DNA from: Mucilaginibacter gossypii
Lineage (GTDB): Bacteria; Bacteroidota; Bacteroidia; Sphingobacteriales; Sphingobacteriaceae
Direction of reading: 5' to 3'
NCBI RefSeq assembly: GCF_900100945.1
Contig: NZ_FNCG01000029.1
Coordinates: forward strand, 1 to 45,940
DNA length: 45,940 bases
The position numbers and the translations under genes are program-made. The notes below the pieces were generated by a model. The model ran no database searches. It had not been told where the DNA came from and saw only the letters and a list, made by a program, of their open reading frames with translations. The first letter of the stretch is position 1; every line of letters begins with the position of its first letter. Positions 1 through 7,850 of the stretch are shown here, in pieces.

Positions 1-117
1 TGATACCAGATCACTGGTGAAAGTCTCAAACGAACGAACCGGCTGGCCTTCAAGACCCACAAATACCTTGCGGGCTCCAATATCTATACCTGCCGCATGA
101 AAATGCATCTTTTCCAT
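1..117 (-). CDS. IS110-family transposase, N-terminal 39 codons only
   Basis: The reading frame on the minus strand starts at the ATG at 117 and runs off the window at base 1. The visible protein begins MEKMHFHAAGIDIGARKVFV. The AGIDIG stretch, followed by short hydrophobic strands, is the first beta strand of the RuvC-like DEDD domain of IS110 transposases and carries its first catalytic Asp. In this family the enzyme recombines DNA with the help of an RNA made from the non-coding end of the element. No strong ribosome binding site is seen before the ATG. The rest of the protein, including the C-terminal Tnp2 domain with its catalytic Ser, lies outside the window, so intactness cannot be judged. 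Confidence 0.85.
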   Translation of the reverse strand, partial: MEKMHFHAAGIDIGARKVFVGLEGQPVRSFETFTSDLVS

Positions 118-378
118 ACTTATAACGCTTTTTAAACCGTGCCCGAAGGAGTTTAAAGAAAAGACAGGCTACCCATCGGACAAATCACCCACACAAGGGA
201 TCGTACCATACCTTCAGACTCTTGCTTCGGAACCATACTCAGCAACAGGCAATAAGCACTATAACTCGGTCGGCCACACTGCACGGTTCAGCAAATCTAT
301 GTCATTTCACCTTCAGAGGCCACGGATTTAAACACTCAGCATGACCCGGTTCTAATTTTGTCGCGGGTATAATTCTGC
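118..378 (-). mobile_element. non-coding left end of the IS110-family element
   Basis: This interval separates the transposase start from the stop codon of the sugar kinase gene at 379. It holds the candidate bridge RNA domain (135-288). The outer boundary of the insertion lies somewhere in 289-378 but cannot be fixed here, because IS110 elements lack the clear terminal inverted repeats of DDE elements. The kinase gene appears to end naturally, so the element seems to sit just downstream of it. Confidence 0.6.
135..288 (-). ncRNA. candidate IS110 bridge RNA (seekRNA) region
   Basis: About 260 bases without a gene lie directly upstream of the transposase, as expected for the RNA-encoding end of IS110-group elements. 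Seen: the 8-base arms AACCGTGC (135-142) and GCACGGTT (281-288) are perfectly complementary and would close a domain of about 154 nt. Inside it are a hairpin TTGCT/AGCAA (222-226 with 241-245) and a smaller CCC/GGG hairpin near 188-199. The transcript would read on the minus strand, as does the transposase. Inferred: this is the bridge RNA. Exact ends and guide loops cannot be assigned without the other element end and an empty target site. Confidence 0.5.
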
Positions 379-1245
379 CTACTCTTCCGTTGCCATTTCA
401 TTCCTTTTCAGGATAAAGGCCATCAGGTCATTGATGGGGTGTTTGATGATCTTGCCGGTTTTTACGCCGTGCAGGTGACATAATGAGATAAGTTCTTCGG
501 AGAACGAATAAGCTATGGAGCCCACAAAGTGGCATTTATACTTGTGGTATTCGGGGTACGATTTAATATTGGTTTCAATAAACTCCACCAACCCATCAAC
601 CAGCATGGAATGCCCGTATTCGGTAGTTTTTATTTCGCTTACAAACTTACTGAATGATGCCAGGTAAGTATTGGCATTCGGCTTTTGATACACATTTTTG
701 ATCACGATCTCCTTGTTCAGGTGGTAGGCCTTATCAAACTTCTGGCTGATATCATACGGCATATTACCATATAAAAAATCAGTGATCAGCTTTTTGCCAA
801 ACCAGGTGCCTGAGCCTTCATCGCCCAAAACAAAACCAAGGCCATGCTGTCCGTCGTAAATGTCTTCACCATCAAAAAAAGAGATGTTACTGCCGGTTCC
901 CAGCACACAACAAATGCCTTTTTCATGACCACAGGTTGCATAAGCGCATCCAAGCAAATCGCTGTCAACACTGATATAGGCTTTATTAAAATGCGTGCTC
1001 AGGGCATTTGATACAATTTCGTGCCGGTCGGGGCTGCTGCACCCGGCACCAAAAAAATATATCTCAGAGATCTCTGCGGCAAGCGCAACCATATCCGGGG
1101 CCTGTTCAAGGATGATACGGGCTATCTCTTTTTCGGTTAAAAAATACGGGTTTAGCCCGGCGGTAAGGAACGAACGGGTTTCCTGGTCTGAAACGGTCAG
1201 CAGCCAATCAGTTTTTGATGATCCGCTATCTGCTACTAAGATCAT
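379..1245 (-). CDS. BadF/BadG/NagK-type ATPase, probable N-acetylglucosamine kinase
   Basis: A 288-residue protein of the actin/hexokinase-fold ASKHA superfamily. The N-terminal phosphate-1 loop is ADSGSSKTDW at residues 5-14, and a second nucleotide-binding Gly motif, GTGSNISFFDG, follows in the first third. The length matches N-acetylglucosamine kinases and the BadF/BadG ATPase family, so phosphorylation of an amino sugar in the cytoplasm is the best guess. I chose the ATG at 1245 over a TTG two codons upstream because ATGA (1242-1245) overlaps the stop of the preceding receiver gene, a usual sign of translational coupling. It is the last gene of a minus-strand run behind the RND pump. The substrate cannot be read from the sequence. 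Confidence 0.8.
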   Translation of the reverse strand: MILVADSGSSKTDWLLTVSDQETRSFLTAGLNPYFLTEKEIARIILEQAPDMVALAAEISEIYFFGAGCSSPDRHEIVSNALSTHFNKAYISVDSDLLGCAYATCGHEKGICCVLGTGSNISFFDGEDIYDGQHGLGFVLGDEGSGTWFGKKLITDFLYGNMPYDISQKFDKAYHLNKEIVIKNVYQKPNANTYLASFSKFVSEIKTTEYGHSMLVDGLVEFIETNIKSYPEYHKYKCHFVGSIAYSFSEELISLCHLHGVKTGKIIKHPINDLMAFILKRNEMATEE

Positions 1246-1622
1246 TGACAAATTTCTTCGAGCGCTTTAACAGTAAGTGGCTTATGAATAAACTGTGTAA
1301 TATGCTTATTATCTTCCGAGTCCCTGATATCGGTAGGATCAAGCGATGACGATAACATATATATTTTTATTCCTTTTTTAGCGATATCCAAACCGGCAAA
1401 TTCGTGCAGAAACTCAAACCCCGTCATTATTGGCATCCTGATATCTAAAAAAATAACGTCGGGGTTTACCGATCCGCTTTTTAACGACTCAATGGCCTCC
1501 ATTGGCGATTGACGCACAATAATATTTTCGGCAAAGTTGCTGCTTTCCAAAACCCGGCGCGTTATAAAGCTATCAATGTAGTTATCATCAATAAGCATAC
1601 AGGTTTTGAAAGGCGCGGTCAT
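1242..1622 (-). CDS. single-domain response regulator (CheY-like receiver)
   Basis: A 126-residue stand-alone receiver domain with no output domain. The acidic pocket is D12-D13, the phospho-acceptor is D60 in FLDIRMP, the switch Ser is around residue 91 (MLSSS), and the conserved Lys is K114 before Pro (HKP). It resembles the stand-alone receivers that follow PAS histidine kinases in Bacteroidota, but no kinase gene is adjacent. It lies 41 bases downstream of the TolC-like gene and overlaps the sugar kinase by 4 bases. Its partner may be encoded elsewhere. Its link to the efflux operon is by position only. Confidence 0.9.
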   Translation of the reverse strand: MTAPFKTCMLIDDNYIDSFITRRVLESSNFAENIIVRQSPMEAIESLKSGSVNPDVIFLDIRMPIMTGFEFLHEFAGLDIAKKGIKIYMLSSSLDPTDIRDSEDNKHITQFIHKPLTVKALEEICQ

Positions 1623-1663
1623 GATTCAAAAATAAGTTTTTAAACTTACTATTAAAATATTTT

Positions 1664-2986
1664 TTATTTGATGTTAATACTGTTTGTTATCTGTTTTAAC
1701 ATGATCTCGGCCTGTTTGCTTTGGTATTGCGCGGCAAAGAATTTTGATTGCGCGTCAAGATAGTTACGCTGTGCTTCCCTTACCTCAAGCGGGGTAATGT
1801 TACCTAACTTATATTTATCAAGCGTAATATCCAGGTTTTTTTTGTTAAGGTTTACATTGGCTTCTTCCAGTTTTACCAGGTCAAGGCCGGAAAGGTATGC
1901 TACAAACAAGCTGTTGATCTGGCTTTCAATATCCAGTTTGGTTTGCTTGGCGGCAATACCCGCATTATCAATCTGGATCTTCGCATTTTTTTCGCGCCTG
2001 TTTTGGTTAAAGCCATTAAAAATATTGATGCTTGCCGTGAGGCCATAATTAAAGCCATGTACATTTTGCGACAATGTAAACCCTGCCGGTGTTTTGCTGT
2101 TGGTAAAAGTATAGCCCGATGTTACCCCCACCTGCGGATACCGTGTAGCGCGCACCTGTTTAAGATTGATTTCGGCCAGGCGCTGGTTTATTTGTGCCGA
2201 TAGTATTGCCGGGTTTTGAAGCTGCGCGTTGTTAAGCACATCGGCCAGTGCCAGCTTTTCATCAACTATAATGGTATCGGCAACAGAAAAATCGGTTTGC
2301 AGATCGCGGATCAGTAACTGATTAAGCCGTATTTTTGCTGTCTTGAATTGCTGGTACTGGATCACCAGGTTACCGGTATCCGTATTCAGGTTTACCTGGG
2401 CATTCAACACTTCCAATCGCGAAGCCCTGCCTACAGCAAACTTATCATTGGCAATGCGTAACTGCGTGCGGGAAATATCAATAGCTCCTTTTAATGCCTT
2501 GATCTGTTCATTTTGGCTGATCAAATTATAATAAGTATCGATAACACTGGCCACCGTCCTTTGTACGGTATCCTGTAATCGCAGTACACCCAGTTTATCT
2601 ACTTGCTTTAGCTGATCATAATTTGCAAACATGGCAAAGCCATCAAAAATTGTCCAGTTAAGGTTTACACCATAATTATTATTGGAGTTTTTGGCATTGC
2701 GGATATTGTTAACCGTACCATCATTACGGGTTTGCTTGGTTGTTTGGCGACTGTTATTGTCATTAAAGTCACCGGTAACCACCGGCAAAATCCCTGCATT
2801 ACCAAGTGTAACATTATTTGATGCTATGGTTGAATTGTTTTGCGACAACTTGATATTGTAGTTGTTTTTCAGTGCTATTTCTACCGCATCTTTTAAAGTA
2901 AGTAAGGGCGCATCCTGCTGGGCTAAAGCCATGGTTGATATCACAGCGAAACAACAAACCAGGCAGGCTATTTTCTTGATCATCAT
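1664..2986 (-). CDS. TolC-family outer-membrane efflux channel
   Basis: A 440-residue protein with a Sec signal peptide, cut probably after MALA-Q near residue 23. It then shows the two homologous halves of outer-membrane efflux proteins: long alternating heptad-like helices with Asn and Gln (LRIANDKFAVGRASRLEVL and LDITLDKYKLGNITPLEVR). The repeated GRAS/GNIT-LEV motif is typical of TolC channels. It should form the trimeric outer-membrane duct of the tripartite pump. It starts 6 bases after the RND gene stop, so it is co-transcribed and probably coupled. Two ATG codons are in tandem at the start; either may be used. Confidence 0.93.
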   Translation of the reverse strand: MMIKKIACLVCCFAVISTMALAQQDAPLLTLKDAVEIALKNNYNIKLSQNNSTIASNNVTLGNAGILPVVTGDFNDNNSRQTTKQTRNDGTVNNIRNAKNSNNNYGVNLNWTIFDGFAMFANYDQLKQVDKLGVLRLQDTVQRTVASVIDTYYNLISQNEQIKALKGAIDISRTQLRIANDKFAVGRASRLEVLNAQVNLNTDTGNLVIQYQQFKTAKIRLNQLLIRDLQTDFSVADTIIVDEKLALADVLNNAQLQNPAILSAQINQRLAEINLKQVRATRYPQVGVTSGYTFTNSKTPAGFTLSQNVHGFNYGLTASINIFNGFNQNRREKNAKIQIDNAGIAAKQTKLDIESQINSLFVAYLSGLDLVKLEEANVNLNKKNLDITLDKYKLGNITPLEVREAQRNYLDAQSKFFAAQYQSKQAEIMLKQITNSINIK

Positions 2987-2992
2987 ATTACG

Positions 2993-5900
2993 TTACAAGT
3001 TTTCGATCAGTTTAGGTTCTTGATGGTGCGGGTGACGGGCAGCTTCGGCTATTTCAGCTTCAGCAGCCAGGTCCTCAGGGTTATGGTCATGGTCTTTACG
3101 GGTTTTAGCGGCCAGCAACAGGTACATCATCGGGATAATATAAAGCGTTAACACCAACGAAAACAGCATTCCCCCCATAATCACAATACCTAATGAAACA
3201 CGGCTTTTTGCACCGGCGCCCAGCGCAAACGCAATAGGCACGGCACCAAGCACCACGGCCAGGCTGGTCATTAATATTGGGCGTAAACGCGCCGTTGCCG
3301 CTTCAATAACTGCCTCGTATTTGGCTACGCCCTGTTCCATCCGTTGGTTTGCAAACTCCACGATAAGAATACCGTTTTTAGTTACCAGCCCCACAAGGGT
3401 GATGATCCCGATCTCGCTGAAAATATTAAGGGTTTGATTAAACAGCCATAGCGACAAAAACGCCCCCGAAATAGCCAGCGGCACGGTAAGCATCACGATA
3501 AGCGGGTCCATAAAGCTTTCAAACTGAGCCGCAAGTACCAGGTAGATGAGCAGCAAGGCAAAGCCAAAAGCAAAAAGAATGTTTGACGAACCTTCGGCAT
3601 AGTCACGTGAGGGGCCGCTTAGCGCGGTACTAAAAGTATCGTCAAGTAAGCTTTTGGAGATCCTGTCCATCTCCTTAATACCATCACCTACGGTATAACC
3701 CGGAGCAAGACCGGCCGAAAGTGTCGCCGATTTATAACGGTTAAAATGGTAAATGGCCGGAGGCGTAGCGCCCTCGGATGTTTTAACTACGTTATCCAGT
3801 TGAACCAAAGTTCCTTTTGAGCTGCGTACATAAATTGATTTCAGATCAAGCGGCTGATCGCGGTTAGCGCGGTCAACCTGTGCTATTACCTGGTATTGCT
3901 TACCGTTTATCAGGAAGTAGTCGAGCCGGCCGGCGCTATAATATAGTTGCAGCGTTTGGGCAATATCATCAACCGAAACACCTAAGTCACGGGCACGTTC
4001 ACGGTCGGTAACCACGCGTAACTCGGGTTTGGTAAATTTCAGATTAACGTCCGTTCCCTGGAAAACCGGGCTTTTGGATACCTCGGCAAAAAACGTTGGC
4101 AGCACTTTACGGATCTTTTCAAAATCCTGGTTTTGGATAACATATTGCACAGGCAACGAGGTTTTTGAGCCCGAACCACCGCCGCTGATAGTTTGCTCCT
4201 GCACCACAATGGCACGTGCATCGGGCATTTTGCGTAGTTTACCATTCAGCCAGTCGGCAAGTTCCTGCTGGGTGCGCACACGTTTATCAGGAGCAACAAG
4301 CCCAACCCTGCCAAAGCCGGTATTTGAAGCACCGCCACCACCAAATGATGGCGAAACAATTTCAAGGTTAACATTGGCCTCCGGAATTGAATCTGCAACC
4401 AGGTTAGATACCTTATCCATGTACTTGGTCATGTACTCATAAGTTGCACCTTCCGAGCCGGTAACGCTATAACGCAGCAAGCTGCGATCATCAAGCGGGG
4501 CAAGCTCGGATGGGATAACTTTTACCAGGATCCCGATGATAACCAAAGATGCAGCAAGAATAGCAAATGATACCCATTTACGCTTCATGAACTTAATGAG
4601 CGATTCGGTATATGAAGTGGTCATATTAATGAAGAACGGCTCCGTTCTTTCATAAAACCTTGATTTCTTTTGGTTTTTGCGAATCAGCTTTACGTTAAGC
4701 ATCGGTGTTAATGACAGGGACACGAATGCCGATATCAACACAGCCCCGGCCACCACTACCGCAAACTCGCGGAACAAACGGCCGGTGAAACCCTGTAAAA
4801 ACACGATAGGCAAAAACACAGCTGCCAGCGTAACTGATGTAGATACTACCGCAAAAAAGATCTCGGCCGAACCTTCAAATGCCGCTTTACGGATCGCCAT
4901 GCCCGCCTCTACCTTCTTATAGATATTTTCTGTTACCACAATACCGTCATCCACCACCAGGCCCGTCGCCAGTACTATCCCCAAAAGGGTTAAGATATTA
5001 ATAGAAAACCCGAAGATGTACATAATAAAGAAAGCACCGATCAATGATACCGGGATATCTATCAGTGGGCGGAAAGCTATCAGCCAATCGCGGAAGAAAA
5101 GGTAGATGATAATTACCACCAGTACAAAGGCCACGATCAGTGTTTCCTGCACCTCAGATATCGACTGGTTAATGAACCTCGTATTATCCAAAGCCACTTT
5201 CACCGAAATATCGGGCGGAAGATCTTTTTTAATCTGTTCTAAACGGGTATAAAAATCCTTGGCTATCTGTACATAATTAGCTCCGGGCTGCGGCACCAGG
5301 GCCAAAGCAACCATCGGCACCCCCGACTCTTTAAATATGGTTTCCTCGTTTGCAGAGCCCAACACAGCATAACCAATATCGCTCAGCCTTATCACCCTGT
5401 TGCTGTCGGCACGGATAATGAGGTTGTTAAAATCTTTTTCAGTTGCCAGTTTGCCCAAAGCCCTGATGGTAACTTCGGTATTATTACCCTCGATTTTACC
5501 TGCAGGCAACTCTACGTTTTCTTTAGCTAAAGCCGCACCAATGTCGGTAGCAGTAACGCCAAGTGCCGAAAGCTTGGTAGGGTCTATCCACAGGCGCATA
5601 GCATACTGGCGCTGTCCCTGTACGTTAATGGTACTTACACCGGGGATGGTTTGCAGTCCTTCCAGCAGCACATTTTCCGCGTAATCATCCAACTGGTTGA
5701 TGTTACGGGTGTCACTGCTCACGGTAAGGGTAATGATTTGGTCGGCGCTGGCATCGGCTTTGGTTACTACTGGCGGGGCGTTAATATCCTGCGGTAGCTG
5801 GCGCTGGGCCTGCCCCACTTTATCGCGCACGTCGTTGGCGGCAGTTTCCAGGTCGGCATCAAGGTCAAACTCAACTGTGATGTTACTTTGGCCTACCGAA

Positions 5901-6151
5901 CTTGTTGACGATATGTTACGGATGCCCGGCACACCGTTGATAGATTTTTCAAGCGGCTCTGTGATCTGCGATTCAATTACATCGGCGTTGGCACCGGAGT
6001 AACTGGTTGACACCGAAATAATGGGTGGGTCGACCGAAGGAAAATCCCTCACGCCCAAAAACTTATAGCCGATAATACCAAATACAACAATAACCACAGA
6101 CATTACTGTTGCCAATACCGGCCGCTTAATACTTACTGAGGATAAACTCAT
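2993..6151 (-). CDS. RND multidrug efflux permease (HAE1/AcrB family)
   Basis: A 1052-residue inner-membrane pump of usual AcrB length. The N-terminal membrane segment follows SIKRPVLATVMS. The porter domain shows FPSVDPPIISVSTSYSGA, typical of HAE1 pumps. The proton-relay Asp pair is seen in GLVVDDGIVVTENI in the fourth membrane segment. The second half repeats the fold, with a late GLVTKNGILIVEFAN segment. The C-terminal tail is His-rich and charged. It would export hydrophobic or amphipathic compounds in exchange for protons. The gene sits between the fusion-protein and channel genes with gaps of 6 bases on each side, all under a MarR-type gene. The substrate is unknown. Confidence 0.96.
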   Translation of the reverse strand: MSLSSVSIKRPVLATVMSVVIVVFGIIGYKFLGVRDFPSVDPPIISVSTSYSGANADVIESQITEPLEKSINGVPGIRNISSTSSVGQSNITVEFDLDADLETAANDVRDKVGQAQRQLPQDINAPPVVTKADASADQIITLTVSSDTRNINQLDDYAENVLLEGLQTIPGVSTINVQGQRQYAMRLWIDPTKLSALGVTATDIGAALAKENVELPAGKIEGNNTEVTIRALGKLATEKDFNNLIIRADSNRVIRLSDIGYAVLGSANEETIFKESGVPMVALALVPQPGANYVQIAKDFYTRLEQIKKDLPPDISVKVALDNTRFINQSISEVQETLIVAFVLVVIIIYLFFRDWLIAFRPLIDIPVSLIGAFFIMYIFGFSINILTLLGIVLATGLVVDDGIVVTENIYKKVEAGMAIRKAAFEGSAEIFFAVVSTSVTLAAVFLPIVFLQGFTGRLFREFAVVVAGAVLISAFVSLSLTPMLNVKLIRKNQKKSRFYERTEPFFINMTTSYTESLIKFMKRKWVSFAILAASLVIIGILVKVIPSELAPLDDRSLLRYSVTGSEGATYEYMTKYMDKVSNLVADSIPEANVNLEIVSPSFGGGGASNTGFGRVGLVAPDKRVRTQQELADWLNGKLRKMPDARAIVVQEQTISGGGSGSKTSLPVQYVIQNQDFEKIRKVLPTFFAEVSKSPVFQGTDVNLKFTKPELRVVTDRERARDLGVSVDDIAQTLQLYYSAGRLDYFLINGKQYQVIAQVDRANRDQPLDLKSIYVRSSKGTLVQLDNVVKTSEGATPPAIYHFNRYKSATLSAGLAPGYTVGDGIKEMDRISKSLLDDTFSTALSGPSRDYAEGSSNILFAFGFALLLIYLVLAAQFESFMDPLIVMLTVPLAISGAFLSLWLFNQTLNIFSEIGIITLVGLVTKNGILIVEFANQRMEQGVAKYEAVIEAATARLRPILMTSLAVVLGAVPIAFALGAGAKSRVSLGIVIMGGMLFSLVLTLYIIPMMYLLLAAKTRKDHDHNPEDLAAEAEIAEAARHPHHQEPKLIENL

Positions 6152-6157
6152 ATTGGT

Positions 6158-7240
6158 TTATTTAATAACTTTTAAAATTTTCAAAGGCACTTTTGGCCGC
6201 ATTTGGATCAGGCCCGATACTACCACACTGTCGCCAGGCTTTAAGCCTTCAATAACCTGGATCTTTGTATCGGTTCGCAGGTCTGTTTTTACCGGTTTTG
6301 ACATGGCTTTACCATTGTGGTAGATCCAAACCAGGCTGCTTTTTAAATCTGGAATAACCGCTTCTGTTGGCAGCAAAATGGTTTTAGGAATTTGATCAAG
6401 CGTTAAATTGATCTTGGCAAAGCTACCCGCAGTGAGGATCCCTTTAGGATTGGGTGCCTTAGCGCGCACAGTAATAGTGCGCGAGCTTGCATCAATTGAA
6501 GGGTCAATGGCATACACTGTACCCACAAAACTCTCCATCGAGCTTTCTGTTTTGAACCTGATCTTACTGCCGGGGCCGAGTATAGAAAGGTACCTTTCAG
6601 GCACAGCAAAAGTTACTTTTGCCGGATCGATATTAACCAGATCGGCAATAGGCGATGATGGCGAGAGGTAACTGCCCGGGCTCACATTCCTTAAACCGAT
6701 AGTCCCTGAAAAGGGCGCCCGGATCTCGGTACGGGCAATCTGCGCCTTAATTACATTTGCGGCAGCTTTTAACGAATTTAATGATGTTAATGAAGTATCA
6801 TACTCCTCCTGGCTTATGGCTTCTTTTTGAAGCAGTTGGCGGTTGCGGCTTTCCTGTTGTTTTGCCAATGCCACCTGGTACTGGTTTTGCTGCAATGATG
6901 CTTCCAGGTCCTGGTTGTACACTTTAACCAGCAACTGGCCCTTTGTTACTTTAGTGCCTTCATTAAAATAGATCCCGGTAATATTCCCTGCTGTTTGGCT
7001 TATCAGGCTTACCTTTTCATTGGCATCAATGGTGCCAGTAATATCAATAATGTTGTTTACGGCGGTATCTTTAACTATCATTACTTTAACCCCTACCGCG
7101 CCGCCGCCTTTTTTCTTATCACCTTTACCCGAAGCGATAGCCGCGGCCGATTTCTTTGCCCCTTCGCTAAAAAATTTATTGTAAATTAAATAGGCAACCA
7201 GCAGGGCCAGCGCCGTGTAAATAATATATTTCGTTTTCAT
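6158..7240 (-). CDS. RND efflux membrane-fusion (periplasmic adaptor) protein
   Basis: A 360-residue HlyD/AcrA-type adaptor. An N-terminal hydrophobic anchor (residues about 5-22) is followed by a Lys-rich linker rather than a lipobox Cys. A lipoyl-like half motif (LISQTAGNITGIYFNEGTKV) comes next, then an alpha-hairpin (about 115-165, Gln-rich) and the second lipoyl half (TEIRAPFSGTIGLRNVSPG). Beta-barrel and membrane-proximal domains complete it (LPTEAVIPD, VIEGLKPGDSVVVSG). It links the RND pump with the outer-membrane channel. It starts 7 bases after the MarR gene and ends 6 bases before the pump gene. Confidence 0.95.
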   Translation of the reverse strand: MKTKYIIYTALALLVAYLIYNKFFSEGAKKSAAAIASGKGDKKKGGGAVGVKVMIVKDTAVNNIIDITGTIDANEKVSLISQTAGNITGIYFNEGTKVTKGQLLVKVYNQDLEASLQQNQYQVALAKQQESRNRQLLQKEAISQEEYDTSLTSLNSLKAAANVIKAQIARTEIRAPFSGTIGLRNVSPGSYLSPSSPIADLVNIDPAKVTFAVPERYLSILGPGSKIRFKTESSMESFVGTVYAIDPSIDASSRTITVRAKAPNPKGILTAGSFAKINLTLDQIPKTILLPTEAVIPDLKSSLVWIYHNGKAMSKPVKTDLRTDTKIQVIEGLKPGDSVVVSGLIQMRPKVPLKILKVIK

Positions 7241-7247
7241 ACTTTGT

Positions 7248-7715
7248 TTAATCCGTGTGTGATTTAGCTTGTAGGGTTGTTTCGGGTGATACCAATGGTT
7301 TTAAATTTTTATGCATGCGGGTAAGTACGCTTTCAAATACCTGCATATCGGCTTCGGATATGCCTTCGGTAATATCCGCATTGATGGCTTCAAATGTTTC
7401 GATGATCTGCGGAACGGCCAGTTTTGCCTTATCGGTAACGCGGAGCAATTGCTGCCGCCTGTCGTTCGGGTTGTTTTCGCGGTAAACAAAGCCTTTTGCT
7501 GTAAGCAGGTTAATGATGCTTACCATGGCCGATTTATCCTTGCCCAGCAGATGTGCCAGCGCGTTTTGGGTAAGTTGCCCGTCATGGAAGTAAATGAGCG
7601 AAAGTATATAATGATACCGGGTAACATCCAGGTGAACGGTATGCTTTACCAGTACATTAAGGTACAGTTTACCTAAGCGTATCAGCTTGCGCGAAATAGG
7701 TTCAATCAGTTCCAT
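7248..7715 (-). CDS. MarR-family transcriptional regulator of the efflux operon
   Basis: A 155-residue winged-helix protein. The recognition region is around residues 50-80 (LTQNALAHLLGKDKSAMVSI), followed by the wing with NPNDRRQQLLRVT, where the Asp-Arg pair is the family hallmark. MarR proteins usually repress a neighbouring transport operon and let go on ligand binding. Being the first gene of the pump operon fits autorepression together with the pump. The start is the ATG at 7715. Upstream lies the imperfect palindrome described at 7761-7775. Confidence 0.92.
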   Translation of the reverse strand: MELIEPISRKLIRLGKLYLNVLVKHTVHLDVTRYHYILSLIYFHDGQLTQNALAHLLGKDKSAMVSIINLLTAKGFVYRENNPNDRRQQLLRVTDKAKLAVPQIIETFEAINADITEGISEADMQVFESVLTRMHKNLKPLVSPETTLQAKSHTD

Positions 7716-7760
7716 TTACTTAAAAATCGATGTAAAACTAATAGCATAATATCAACAATA

Positions 7761-7775
7761 GTTGCATGTATCAAC
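7761..7775. promoter_or_regulatory. possible MarR operator
   Basis: An imperfect palindrome GTTG-N7-CAAC lies 46 bases upstream of the MarR start, between the divergent MarR and M61 genes. MarR sites are often of TTG-N-CAA form. A GTTGATA motif also occurs twice nearby on the minus strand. This rests only on position and symmetry. Confidence 0.3.
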
Positions 7776-7850
7776 CATTTTACAACGGTGTTTAGGGCGC
7801 TGTAACGCCACATACATAACTGATTATATAATATTTTATAAATTGCGGCC

